Of a DNA stretch of 6,962 bases, positions 1 through 5,839 are shown one piece after another; within the stretch, counting starts at the first letter, position 1; each line of letters begins with the position of its first letter. Origin of the DNA: an uncultured Clostridia bacterium (GTDB lineage: Bacteria > Bacillota > Clostridia > Christensenellales > UBA1242); NCBI GenBank assembly GCA_900554955.1, contig USJH01000053.1:1-6962 (forward strand), in the 5' to 3' direction. The translations under genes were made by a program, and so were the position numbers. The notes below the pieces were generated by a model. That model saw only the letters and a program-made list of their open reading frames with translations, had not been told where the DNA came from and did not search any database.

Positions 1-957
1 CACGCAGACTACGTTAAAAACATGATCACAGGTGCTGCTCAAATGGATGGTGCTATCCTTGTTGTTGCTGCAACTGATGGTCCAATGCCACAAACTCGTG
101 AGCATATCCTTCTTGCTCGTCAGGTTGGTGTTCCAAAAATCGTTGTTTTCATGAACAAAATGGACCAACTTGGTGGCGACGAAGAACTTGCTGACCTTGT
201 TGAAATGGAAATCAGAGAGCTTCTTAACCAATACAACTTTGATGGAGACAACACTCCTATCATTCGTGGTTCAGCTCTCCAAGCTATTGAAGCTGCTCAA
301 AAAGGTGACTGGGATGCTCCAGCAATCAAATCTATCGAAGCTTTGATGGATGCTGTTGACTCATACATTCCACTTCCTCCACGTGAGACAGATAAACCAT
401 TCCTTATGCCTATCGAAGACGTATTCACAATCACTGGTCGTGGAACAGTTGTTACAGGTAGAGTTGAAAGAGGAATGCTTCACCTTAACGACACAGTTGA
501 AATCACTGGACTTAAAGAGAAACCAGTTTCAACAGTTGTTACAGGTATCGAAATGTTCAAGAAGACAGTTGACGAAGCTATCGCTGGTTACAACATTGGT
601 GTTCTTCTTCGTGGTATCCAAAGAACAGACGTTGAACGTGGACAAGTTCTTGCTAAACCAGGTTCAATTCACCCACATACAGAGTTCACTGCTGAAGTTT
701 ATGTTCTTACACAAGCTGAAGGTGGACGTCATACACCATTCTTCAACAACTATCGTCCACAATTCTATATCAGAACTACAGACGTTACTGGTTCAATCAC
801 TCTTCCAGAAGGTGTTGAAATGGTTATGCCTGGTGATAACACAAGAATGACAGTTAAACTTATTTCACCTATCGCTATTGAAGAAGGACTTCGTTTCGCT
901 ATTCGTGAAGGCGGAAGAACTGTTGGTTCTGGTGTTGTTTCTAAGATCATCAAATAG
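1..957 (+). CDS. tuf: Translation elongation factor Tu, 5'-truncated by the window edge
   Basis: EF-Tu is the cytoplasmic GTPase that delivers aminoacyl-tRNA to the ribosomal A site. The frame is open from base 1 and gives 318 residues ending at a TAG. The first codon is the His of GHADYVKN (E. coli His84, which activates the hydrolytic water), so the P-loop and switch I lie outside the window. Visible are the guanine-specificity motif NKMD (residues 52-55 of the fragment), the RGSAL motif, and all of domains 2 and 3, including [35 protein letters not shown] and the C-terminal [15 protein letters not shown]. The fragment is about eight residues longer than the same part of E. coli EF-Tu; one is an extra residue just after NKxD (QLGGDEEL), the rest lie around 90-115, where many non-enterobacterial EF-Tus are longer. 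AGYNIG replaces the usual AG(D/E)N(V/I)G in domain 2. The gene is followed at once by an intrinsic terminator, fitting the last gene of a str-type operon, though upstream genes are not visible. Confidence 0.98.
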   Translation, partial: HADYVKNMITGAAQMDGAILVVAATDGPMPQTREHILLARQVGVPKIVVFMNKMDQLGGDEELADLVEMEIRELLNQYNFDGDNTPIIRGSALQAIEAAQKGDWDAPAIKSIEALMDAVDSYIPLPPRETDKPFLMPIEDVFTITGRGTVVTGRVERGMLHLNDTVEITGLKEKPVSTVVTGIEMFKKTVDEAIAGYNIGVLLRGIQRTDVERGQVLAKPGSIHPHTEFTAEVYVLTQAEGGRHTPFFNNYRPQFYIRTTDVTGSITLPEGVEMVMPGDNTRMTVKLISPIAIEEGLRFAIREGGRTVGSGVVSKIIK

Positions 958-958
958 T

Positions 959-1088
959 TTTTTAGGTTAAAATTTATAACTCTAAAACAAAAAACCAAAA
1001 AGGCTCAGACCGAGATGAATGTTAATTCTATCTCGTCCTGAGCCTTTTTCGTTTTTATGCTTTATACTCACAAATTTTAACCTAAAAA
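959..1088. repeat. Long interrupted palindrome bracketing the tuf terminator
   Basis: A perfect 17-bp inverted repeat, TTTTTAGGTTAAAATTT at 959-975 and its complement at 1072-1088, flanks the tuf terminator hairpin. The left arm begins two bases after the tuf stop codon. Between the arms and the inner hairpin a further A5/T5 pairing is possible (within 989-994 and 1052-1056), making roughly 130 bp of near-palindromic DNA. The layout could be a small palindromic mobile element (MITE-like) inserted behind tuf, or a two-tier RNA structure formed only in read-through transcripts, because termination at about 1050 would precede the right arm. I see no clear target-site duplication and no transposase. 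Confidence 0.6.
997..1056 (+). terminator. Intrinsic terminator of tuf, with elaborate hairpin (copy 1 of a repeated motif)
   Basis: AAAAAGGCTCA (997-1007) pairs with TGAGCCTTTTT (1039-1049), and the stem continues inward: GAC 1008-1010 with GTC 1035-1037, GAGAT 1012-1016 with ATCTC 1030-1034, GAAT 1017-1020 with ATTC 1025-1028, and a GTTA loop. Unpaired bases are C1011 on the 5' side and T1029 and C1038 on the 3' side. T5 at 1045-1049 and another T5 at 1052-1056 follow. The A-tract on the 5' side makes it potentially bidirectional. It lies 40 bases past the tuf stop, so it should end the tuf transcript. The stem is longer and more bulged than a simple terminator needs. Confidence 0.9.
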
Positions 1089-1125
1089 GGCAAAGTGAAA
1101 ATAATAATAAATCTTGGTCAAGAAT

Positions 1126-1171
1126 CTCCAGACATGGATGAATGCTAATTCTATCCAGTCCTGGGGTTTTT
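1126..1171 (+). repeat. Second copy of the bulged hairpin motif, with T-run
   Basis: CTCCA 1126-1130 pairs with TGGGG 1162-1166 (one G-T wobble), GAC 1131-1133 with GTC 1158-1160, TGGAT 1135-1139 with ATCCA 1153-1157, and GAAT 1140-1143 with ATTC 1148-1151 around a GCTA loop. Bulges fall exactly where they do in the tuf terminator copy (A1134, T1152, C1161). The 31-nt core 1131-1161 matches 1008-1038 at 25 of 31 positions, and four of the six differences form two compensatory base-pair swaps. T5 at 1167-1171 follows, so it could act as a back-up terminator. It lacks the outer 17-bp arms of copy 1. Confidence 0.75.
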
Positions 1172-1248
1172 GTATAATAAAATCAATATAAAAATATATT
1201 TTGGTCATGGTTGAAATTTGAAAACGAAAAACAACAGATTTGTTTGAA

Positions 1249-1331
1249 TTTTCGAGTTTAAAGACGGAAACATGGTTCTTGATAGTATCTTGTGTTACAT
1301 CAAGGTTCATGTTAAGACTTTAAACCGAAAA
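1249..1331 (+). other. Long imperfect hairpin (83 nt) with alternative upstream pairing
   Basis: From the base: TTTTCG 1249-1254 pairs with CGAAAA 1326-1331; A1255 bulges; GTTTAAAG 1256-1263 pairs with CTTTAAAC 1318-1325; there is an internal loop of 1264-1268 against 1314-1317; AACATG 1269-1274 pairs with CATGTT 1308-1313; GTT faces GTT (G-U, U-U, U-G); CTTGAT 1278-1283 pairs with ATCAAG 1299-1304; A1284 bulges; GTA 1285-1287 pairs with TAC 1296-1298; the loop is TCTTGTGT. This gives 29 Watson-Crick pairs plus two wobbles. TTTTCG 1249-1254 could instead pair with another CGAAAA at 1225-1230, extending the AACAA/TTGTT hairpin, so two folds exclude each other at this segment. Confidence 0.7.
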
Positions 1332-1343
1332 GATGAATAAAGG

Positions 1344-1352
1344 TGTGGATAA
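1344..1352 (-). promoter_or_regulatory. Perfect DnaA-box 9-mer
   Basis: TGTGGATAA on the + strand is the exact complement of the consensus DnaA box TTATCCACA. DnaA is the replication initiator and also a transcription regulator and can be titrated by isolated boxes. Only one perfect copy is seen in the window and no cluster or AT-rich unwinding element is attached to it, so an origin is not supported. It lies between the long hairpin and the GC-rich hairpin. Chance occurrence is possible. Confidence 0.35.
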
Positions 1353-1357
1353 AAGTG

Positions 1358-1380
1358 CCGGCGGTTCGTGAGAGAGCCGG
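1358..1380 (+). other. GC-rich hairpin in AT-rich surroundings
   Basis: CCGGC 1358-1362 pairs with GCCGG 1376-1380 around a 13-nt purine-rich loop. An alternative GTTC/GAAC pairing (1364-1367 with 1380-1383) is weaker. It is the most GC-rich patch of the intergenic region, and such islands in AT-rich genomes often mark structured RNA. Confidence 0.5.
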
Positions 1381-1480
1381 AACAAAAGAATATTCGCAAA
1401 CTTTGCCCTAAAAAAGGCTAATTTTTGTGTTGAGTAAAGTAATTCGACATATTTTAGCACTATAAGTGCAGAAATTTCAA

Positions 1481-1530
1481 AAAATTCAAGTAGTCATTTA
1501 CGCAAGTAAACTCCTACTTGGATTTTTTTT
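1481..1530 (+). terminator. Strong intrinsic terminator with GCAA tetraloop
   Basis: CAAGTAG 1487-1493 pairs with CTACTTG 1514-1520 and is extended outward by T1486-G1521, T1485-A1522 and A4/T4. Inside is a TCA/CTC internal loop, then TTTAC 1497-1501 with GTAAA 1506-1510, closed by a GCAA (GNRA) tetraloop at 1502-1505. T8 at 1523-1530 follows directly. No coding gene ends just upstream, so this terminator is most simply the end of an RNA transcribed from within the intergenic region. The A-tract on the left makes weak function in the reverse direction possible. Confidence 0.85.
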
Positions 1531-1767
1531 ATTTCTTTCTTCTAGCACAAAACTATGTCGTAAAAATAGTAAAGTAAAAAAATAGTGAATTTTTGTTTCC
1601 GCATTAGAACAAGTTTTTTACCTAAAACACGTTGCCAGTTCGTAAAAAATGTGATGATTATAATTTTAATAACAGCAAATTTCATGATTCTAAAATAAAA
1701 ATATATATGTGATAATTTTTTATATAAACACTACTATTTTATAAAAGATTAAATCACATGTGTTCTC
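1531..1767. other. AT-rich spacer with no recognisable feature
   Basis: Very AT-rich, with no reading frame worth calling on either strand. Only weak pairings are seen, such as ACTAT/ATAGT near 1553-1572 and an imperfect TTGTTTC/GAACAA hairpin followed by T6 near 1603-1620. Neither is convincing. The promoter of rpoB begins beyond it. Confidence 0.6.
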
Positions 1768-1822
1768 TGTAATTTTATAATTAAAAAGGTATAAAAAATT
1801 ACAATTTTTTGAAAAAATTATA
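1768..1822 (+). promoter_or_regulatory. A/T-tract upstream (UP-like) element with nested palindromes
   Basis: TGTAATTTT at 1768-1776 is repeated inverted as AAAATTACA at 1795-1803. AATTTTTT at 1803-1810 mirrors AAAAAATT at 1812-1819 around a single G. The second palindrome ends three bases before the -35 hexamer, where A/T tracts contacted by the RNA polymerase alpha C-terminal domain normally sit. This is the expected build of a high-output promoter for a core gene. An operator role for the palindromes cannot be excluded, but at this AT content chance symmetry is also plausible. Confidence 0.5.
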
Positions 1823-1851
1823 TTGACATATTTTTGCTTGTATGGTATTAT
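1823..1851 (+). promoter_or_regulatory. Housekeeping-sigma promoter of rpoBC
   Basis: The -35 TTGACA (1823-1828) is a perfect consensus. A 17-bp spacer and the -10 TATTAT (1846-1851) follow, with an extended -10 TG at 1843-1844. The predicted start is G1858 or A1859, giving an rpoB leader of about 215 nt. It is the best promoter match in the window, and it faces rpoB with no gene between. Confidence 0.88.
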
Positions 1852-1953
1852 AGGGTAGATATTATGAAGTATTGTGGCTGATTGCCCTCTGCAAAACTTC
1901 TAGGGGTTGGATACATTTGAAGGTTTGGGTTAGAAAATAAAATACAAAATTTT

Positions 1954-1984
1954 AAGACAAAGATTATATGCTTTGGCTTTTTTT
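1954..1984 (+). terminator. Weak attenuator-like hairpin in the rpoB leader
   Basis: AAG 1954-1956 pairs with CTT 1977-1979, an A-G mismatch follows, then CAAAG 1958-1962 pairs with CTTTG 1971-1975 around the loop ATTATATG. T7 runs from 1978 to 1984. The stem is short and AT-rich, so it would terminate only partially. It lies upstream of an essential gene, so constitutive strong termination is not expected. Partial termination or pausing that sets rpoBC levels is conceivable. Confidence 0.3.
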
Positions 1985-2009
1985 GTGCTTTCTGACTTTT
2001 TACTTTTAA
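1968..2009 (+). other. Possible 13-codon hydrophobic leader ORF
   Basis: ATG at 1968 opens a frame reading MLWLFLCFLTFYF before TAA at 2007-2009. Twelve of the thirteen residues are hydrophobic or aromatic. The ATG sits at the end of the loop of the attenuator-like hairpin, and translation would run through its 3' arm. No good Shine-Dalgarno precedes it (only an AAGACAAAG stretch), and T-rich DNA readily yields Phe/Leu codons, so it may be meaningless. Confidence 0.15.
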
Positions 2010-2061
2010 GGCTCCAATTCTTGATTGCAAGCGATGAGTTATGAACTTTTTTAAATGCCGT

Positions 2062-2066
2062 GGAGG
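2062..2066 (+). promoter_or_regulatory. Ribosome binding site of rpoB
   Basis: GGAGG, six bases before the ATG at 2073, is a strong Shine-Dalgarno. It decides the start: an in-frame ATG at 2055 lies before this site and has no comparable one of its own. Confidence 0.9.
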
Positions 2067-2072
2067 TTTACA

Positions 2073-5000
2073 ATGAATTCTAAAAATATTAATATTAAAA
2101 AAGTTAAGTATGGAAAAACCGAAAGATACAAGTTCGGTAAAATCGACGAAATTTTGGACATTCCTTATCTTGTTGAAATTCAAAAAGACAGTTTCAACAA
2201 TTTCTTGACTAAAGGTATTCGTGACGTTTTGAGAGATTTCTCTCCAATCACCGACACTGATAACCTTAACCGTTCAGAGAACCGTGAAGAAAACAAAGAC
2301 TCTCGTGTAGAGCTTCATTTCCTTGACCACTCTGTTTCTGGAACTCCAAAATATTCAATTGCAGAGTGCAAGTCTCGTGACACAACATATTCTTTGCCAC
2401 TTAAGGTTAAAGTTCGTTTGATTTATAAGGAAACTGGCGAAGTTGTTGACCAAGAAGTATTCATGGGCGACATTCCAATGATGACAGATAATGGTTCTTT
2501 CATCATCAATGGGGCAGAAAGAGCAATTGTTTCTCAACTTGTGCGTTCTCCTGGTGTTTATTGTGACCAAGGGCTTAATAAAGCTGGTCAATTTGTGACA
2601 ACAACATCAATCCGCCCACACCGTGGTGCTTGGATTGATTTTGAAGAAGATTCAAATGGTGTTTTGTGGGTTCACGTTGATAGAAACCGTAAAATGATTG
2701 CAACAATCTTCCTTCGTGCTCTTGGACTTGGAACCGATGAAGCTTTGCTTGAAACCTTTGAAAACAACCCAACAATTGCAAAAACAATTGAAAAAGATTT
2801 CACAAAAAGCGAAGATGAAGCTCTTGTTGAAATGTCAAAACGTCTTCGTCCTGGCGAAGTATTCAACCTTAAAGCAATGAAAAAGAACCTTGAAAAAATG
2901 TTCTATTCAACCCGTAGATATGACATTTCTGTTGTTGGTCGTTATAAATATAACCAAAAGCTTTCAATTGCTAACCGAATTGCAGGAAAAACTCTTGCAG
3001 AAGATGTTGTTTTAAACAAAAAAGTTTTGGCATCTGCTGGTGAAGTTGTAACCGAAGAAAAAGCATGGGAAATTCAAAATGCTGGTGTAAACCGTGTTGT
3101 TGTTGAAGGAAAGAAAGGCCCATTTGCTCTTGTTGGTAACAACCGTGTTGACCTTAAAACATATCTTGGTGTAAATCCACCAGAGGCTGAAATCGATGAT
3201 CTTGTTCACCTTCCAACCCTTCTTGAAATTGTTAAAAATTGCAAAACTCAAGAACAAAAGAAACAAGCCATCATTGAAAACCGTGATGTTTTAATCGGAA
3301 GACACCTTGTGCTTGACGATATTCTTTCAGCTGTTAACTATCATTTGTCAATTGCTGAAGGCCTTGGAACATTTGATGATGTTGACCACCTTGGAAACCG
3401 TCGTATTAGAACTGTTGGTGAACTTTTAACTTCTCAATTCTTTATCGGAATGGCAAGACTTGAACGTGTAATTTCTGAAAGAATGCAAGTTCAAAACGTT
3501 TCAGAAGTTTCTCCAAGCTCACTTATCAACGTTCGTCCTGTTTCTGCAGCTATTCGTGAATTCTTCGGATCTTCACAAATGTCACAATTCATGGAGCAAA
3601 CCAACCCAATTGCTTCACTTACACATAAAAGAAAAGTTTCATCTCTTGGACCTGGCGCTCTTACTCGTGAACGTGCTGGATTTGATGTTCGTGACGTTCA
3701 CTATACACACTATGGTCGTCTTTGCCCAAATGAAACCCCTGAAGGACAAAACATTGGTCTTATCAACTCTCTTGCAACATATGCAAAGGTTAATAAATAT
3801 GGCTTCCTTGAAGCTCCTTACAGAAGAATTGATAAAGCAACAGGAAAACTTACAGACGAAATTATTTATATGACCGCTGATAAAGAAGAAAAATATGTTG
3901 TTGCTCAGGCCAACGAACCACTCAACGAAGATAAAACCCTTAAAAATGCAAAAGTTGTTTGCCGTAAGAAAGGTGAAATTGTCGAACTTCCAAAAGAACA
4001 AGTTGACTTTATCGATGTTTCACCAAAAGAACTTGTTTCAATTGCGACAACACTTATTCCTTTCATCGAATCAGATAACGCTACACGTGCGATGCTTGCG
4101 TCAAACATGCAACGTCAGGCTGTTCCACTTCTTAAAACCGAAGCTCCACTTGTTGCAACAGGTGTTGAACACAAAATTGCTGTTGACTCTGGAGTTATGG
4201 TTGTTGCTAAAAATGATGGTGTTGTTTCATATGTTGCTGGCGACAAAATTATTGTTAAAACCGCTGAAGGTGACGAACAATATGACCTTGTAAAATTCAT
4301 TCGTTCAAACAACGGAACATGCATGCGTCAAAAACCTATTGTTTCAACTGGCGACAAAGTAAAGAAAGGCGATGTTCTTGCAGATGGTCCTGCAACAAAA
4401 GACGGCGAACTTTCAATTGGTAAAAACATTCTTATTGCATTCATGCCATGGGAAGGTTATAACTACGAAGACGCTATCTTGATTTCAGAAGCTCTTGTTC
4501 GTGACGACACTCTTACATCAATTCACATTGAAGAACATGAAATTGCTTGTCGTGACACAAAACTTGGACCAGAAGATATCACTCGTGATATTCCAAACCT
4601 TGGTGACGAAGCTCTTCACGACCTTGACGAAAACGGAATTATTCGTATTGGTGCTGAAGTTGAACCTGGCGACATCTTGGTTGGAAAGGTTACACCAAAA
4701 GGTGAAACCGAACTTACCCCTGAAGAAAGACTTCTTCGTGCAATCTTTGGTGAAAAGGCACGTGAAGTTCGTGATACATCACTTCGTGTTCAACATGGTG
4801 AAGGCGGTGTTGTTGTTGACGTTAAAGTGTTCACTCGTGAAAATAAAGACGAGCTTGGAACTGGCGTTAACAAAATTGTTCGTGTATATATTGCACAAAA
4901 ACGTAAAATGAGCGTTGGTGACAAGATGTCTGGTCGTCACGGAAACAAAGGTGTTGTTTCAAGAGTTTTGCCTGTTGAAGACATGCCATTCCTTCCAGAC

Positions 5001-5801
5001 GGCACACCTGTTCAAATCATTTTGAACCCACTTGGCGTTCCTTCTCGTATGAACATTGGTCAGCTTTTTGAAACTCACCTTGGTCTTGTTGCAAAAATGC
5101 TTGATTGGAAAGTAGCAACACCAGTATTCGATGGTGCAAAAGAAGAAGAAATTAAAACTCTTTTAAAAGAAAACAATCTTCCAGAAGATGGAAAAATGCA
5201 ACTTTATGACGGAAGAACTGGGGAACCATTCGAAAACCGTGCAACTGTTGGATATATGTATATGCTTAAACTCCATCACCTTGTTGACGATAAGATGCAT
5301 GCTCGTTCAACTGGACCATATTCACTTGTAACTCAACAACCACTTGGCGGAAAGGCTCAAATGGGTGGTCAAAGATTTGGTGAAATGGAAGTTTGGGCTC
5401 TTGAAGCTTATGGAGCTGCAAACTCACTTCAAGAAATGTTGACTGTTAAGTCTGACGATATCGTGGGAAGACTTAAAACTTATGAATCTATCGTTAAGAA
5501 CGAAAACGTTGCTGAACCTGGAATTCCAGAAAGCTTTAAAGTTCTTATCAAAGAACTTCAAGGCTTGGCACTTGACATTAAAGTTCTTACTGAAGATAAG
5601 CAAGAAATTGGACTTAAAGATATCACCGAAGACGATAGAGATTCTATTGACTTTAGAAAAGAAAAGAAAAATAACCAAGAAGAAATTGACTTGGGTCTTG
5701 AAGAAATCACTCCTGAAGACCTTGGAGAAAGCATCTATTCTCCAGATGATGACAATATCAGTGATGCTGGAAGTTTATTTGATTTTGATGATGATCTCTA
5801 A
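2073..5801 (+). CDS. rpoB: DNA-directed RNA polymerase subunit beta
   Basis: Beta subunit of the core RNA polymerase, 1242 residues. It forms one pincer of the DNA channel and, with beta', the active centre. Landmarks in order are the N-terminal [15 protein letters not shown], lobe motif [19 protein letters not shown] (near 147-165), a BBM-type insert with [17 protein letters not shown] (near 320-345), rifampicin cluster from G499 ([15 protein letters not shown], then [11 protein letters not shown]), acidic active-centre pair E799-D800 in NYEDA, catalytic-centre lysines K951 and K959 in [19 protein letters not shown], and C-terminal [25 protein letters not shown]518 equals E. coli H526, whereas K951 equals K1065, so the second large E. 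coli insertion is absent, as in Firmicutes. Odd points: E508 and K521 stand where Asp516 and Arg529 are usual, [11 protein letters not shown] replaces the near-invariant PIETPEGPNIG, and an acidic tail of about 45 residues ends in SLFDFDDDL. The start at 2073 has a strong GGAGG; rpoC follows after 41 bp. Confidence 0.99.
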   Translation: MNSKNINIKKVKYGKTERYKFGKIDEILDIPYLVEIQKDSFNNFLTKGIRDVLRDFSPITDTDNLNRSENREENKDSRVELHFLDHSVSGTPKYSIAECKSRDTTYSLPLKVKVRLIYKETGEVVDQEVFMGDIPMMTDNGSFIINGAERAIVSQLVRSPGVYCDQGLNKAGQFVTTTSIRPHRGAWIDFEEDSNGVLWVHVDRNRKMIATIFLRALGLGTDEALLETFENNPTIAKTIEKDFTKSEDEALVEMSKRLRPGEVFNLKAMKKNLEKMFYSTRRYDISVVGRYKYNQKLSIANRIAGKTLAEDVVLNKKVLASAGEVVTEEKAWEIQNAGVNRVVVEGKKGPFALVGNNRVDLKTYLGVNPPEAEIDDLVHLPTLLEIVKNCKTQEQKKQAIIENRDVLIGRHLVLDDILSAVNYHLSIAEGLGTFDDVDHLGNRRIRTVGELLTSQFFIGMARLERVISERMQVQNVSEVSPSSLINVRPVSAAIREFFGSSQMSQFMEQTNPIASLTHKRKVSSLGPGALTRERAGFDVRDVHYTHYGRLCPNETPEGQNIGLINSLATYAKVNKYGFLEAPYRRIDKATGKLTDEIIYMTADKEEKYVVAQANEPLNEDKTLKNAKVVCRKKGEIVELPKEQVDFIDVSPKELVSIATTLIPFIESDNATRAMLASNMQRQAVPLLKTEAPLVATGVEHKIAVDSGVMVVAKNDGVVSYVAGDKIIVKTAEGDEQYDLVKFIRSNNGTCMRQKPIVSTGDKVKKGDVLADGPATKDGELSIGKNILIAFMPWEGYNYEDAILISEALVRDDTLTSIHIEEHEIACRDTKLGPEDITRDIPNLGDEALHDLDENGIIRIGAEVEPGDILVGKVTPKGETELTPEERLLRAIFGEKAREVRDTSLRVQHGEGGVVVDVKVFTRENKDELGTGVNKIVRVYIAQKRKMSVGDKMSGRHGNKGVVSRVLPVEDMPFLPDGTPVQIILNPLGVPSRMNIGQLFETHLGLVAKMLDWKVATPVFDGAKEEEIKTLLKENNLPEDGKMQLYDGRTGEPFENRATVGYMYMLKLHHLVDDKMHARSTGPYSLVTQQPLGGKAQMGGQRFGEMEVWALEAYGAANSLQEMLTVKSDDIVGRLKTYESIVKNENVAEPGIPESFKVLIKELQGLALDIKVLTEDKQEIGLKDITEDDRDSIDFRKEKKNNQEEIDLGLEEITPEDLGESIYSPDDDNISDAGSLFDFDDDL

Positions 5802-5828
5802 TAAAATCCAAAAAAATCTTGCGAAATA

Positions 5829-5834
5829 AGAGGA
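5829..5834 (+). promoter_or_regulatory. Ribosome binding site of rpoC
   Basis: AGAGGA, with about nine bases between its GG and the ATG at 5843, lies in the 41-bp gap after rpoB. No terminator or convincing promoter is seen in the gap, so rpoC is most likely co-transcribed with rpoB. Confidence 0.75.
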
Positions 5835-5839
5835 AATAA

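Larger units (their letters stand above)
1180..1530 (+). ncRNA. Candidate structured non-coding RNA ending at a strong terminator
   Basis: This stretch has no plausible protein-coding frame, yet it holds a series of stable hairpins and ends in a strong intrinsic terminator. In order these are a small AACAA/TTGTT hairpin (1230-1244), a long hairpin (1249-1331), a GC-rich hairpin (1358-1380), a possible ACTTT/AAAGT stem (1400-1404 with 1436-1440), a GCACT-ATA-AGTGC hairpin (1457-1469) and the terminator (1481-1530). A terminator some 570 bases past the tuf stop, beyond two earlier terminator-like hairpins, implies a separate short transcript. The 5' end is uncertain: TATAAT at 1173-1178 could be a -10 box giving a start near 1185, but no good -35 precedes it. 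I do not recognise it as RNase P RNA, tmRNA, SRP RNA or a common riboswitch class; a lineage-specific 6S-like or unknown RNA remains possible. The alternative is a set of decayed palindromic repeats. Confidence 0.35.
1858..2072 (+). promoter_or_regulatory. rpoB 5' leader
   Basis: The transcribed leader between the predicted start and the rpoB ATG is about 215 nt, longer than translation requires. Possible helices are AAA-CTTC (near 1893-1900) with GAAG-G-TTT (near 1919-1926), a terminator-like hairpin at 1954-1984, and a small CTTG/CAAG hairpin near 2020-2031. I do not recognise an L10-type ribosomal-protein leader, T-box or riboswitch. Regulation by attenuation is an inference from these structures only. 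Confidence 0.5.

Noticed and set aside
1173..1178. TATAAT after the second hairpin as a definite promoter for the candidate RNA
   Set aside because: There is no recognisable -35 at proper spacing and the preceding TG is one base out of register for an extended -10, so it is mentioned only as a possibility.
1077..1310. 77-codon reading frame on the minus strand in the intergenic region
   Set aside because: It reads through the second hairpin copy and half of the long hairpin, has a Phe/Tyr/Ile-rich composition typical of translated AT-rich DNA, and resembles no family I know.
1333..1371. Twelve-codon frame MNKGVDKSAGGS inside the candidate RNA
   Set aside because: No clear Shine-Dalgarno, and it ends in the loop of the GC-rich hairpin; a chance frame is more likely.
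1632..1664. TTGCCA and TATAAT as a second rpoB promoter
   Set aside because: The spacer would be 21 bp, too long for a housekeeping-sigma promoter; TATAAT is frequent by chance in this AT-rich stretch.
2034..2054. Six-codon frame MSYELF just before rpoB
   Set aside because: No ribosome site and too short to distinguish from chance.
2055..2072. Upstream in-frame ATG that would add six residues (MPWRFT) to RpoB
   Set aside because: The strong GGAGG lies inside this extension and is correctly spaced for the ATG at 2073; the ATG at 2055 has no ribosome site.
1858..2072. L10-type ribosomal-protein leader or T-box in the rpoB leader
   Set aside because: I could not find the T-box sequence or a clear kink-turn mimic of the L10 site, and the downstream gene is not rplJ.
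958..2072. CRISPR array, tRNA or rRNA gene, or transposase remnants
   Set aside because: There are no regularly spaced direct repeats, no cloverleaf with a TTCRA arm, and no recognisable transposase fragment.
1848..2183. 111-codon reading frame on the minus strand
   Set aside because: It overlaps the rpoB promoter, ribosome site and first 37 codons; it is a shadow of these.
3639..4001. 120-codon minus-strand frame opposite rpoB and other long frames within rpoB and rpoC
   Set aside because: They are low-complexity shadows of highly conserved coding sequence with no ribosome sites or family resemblance.
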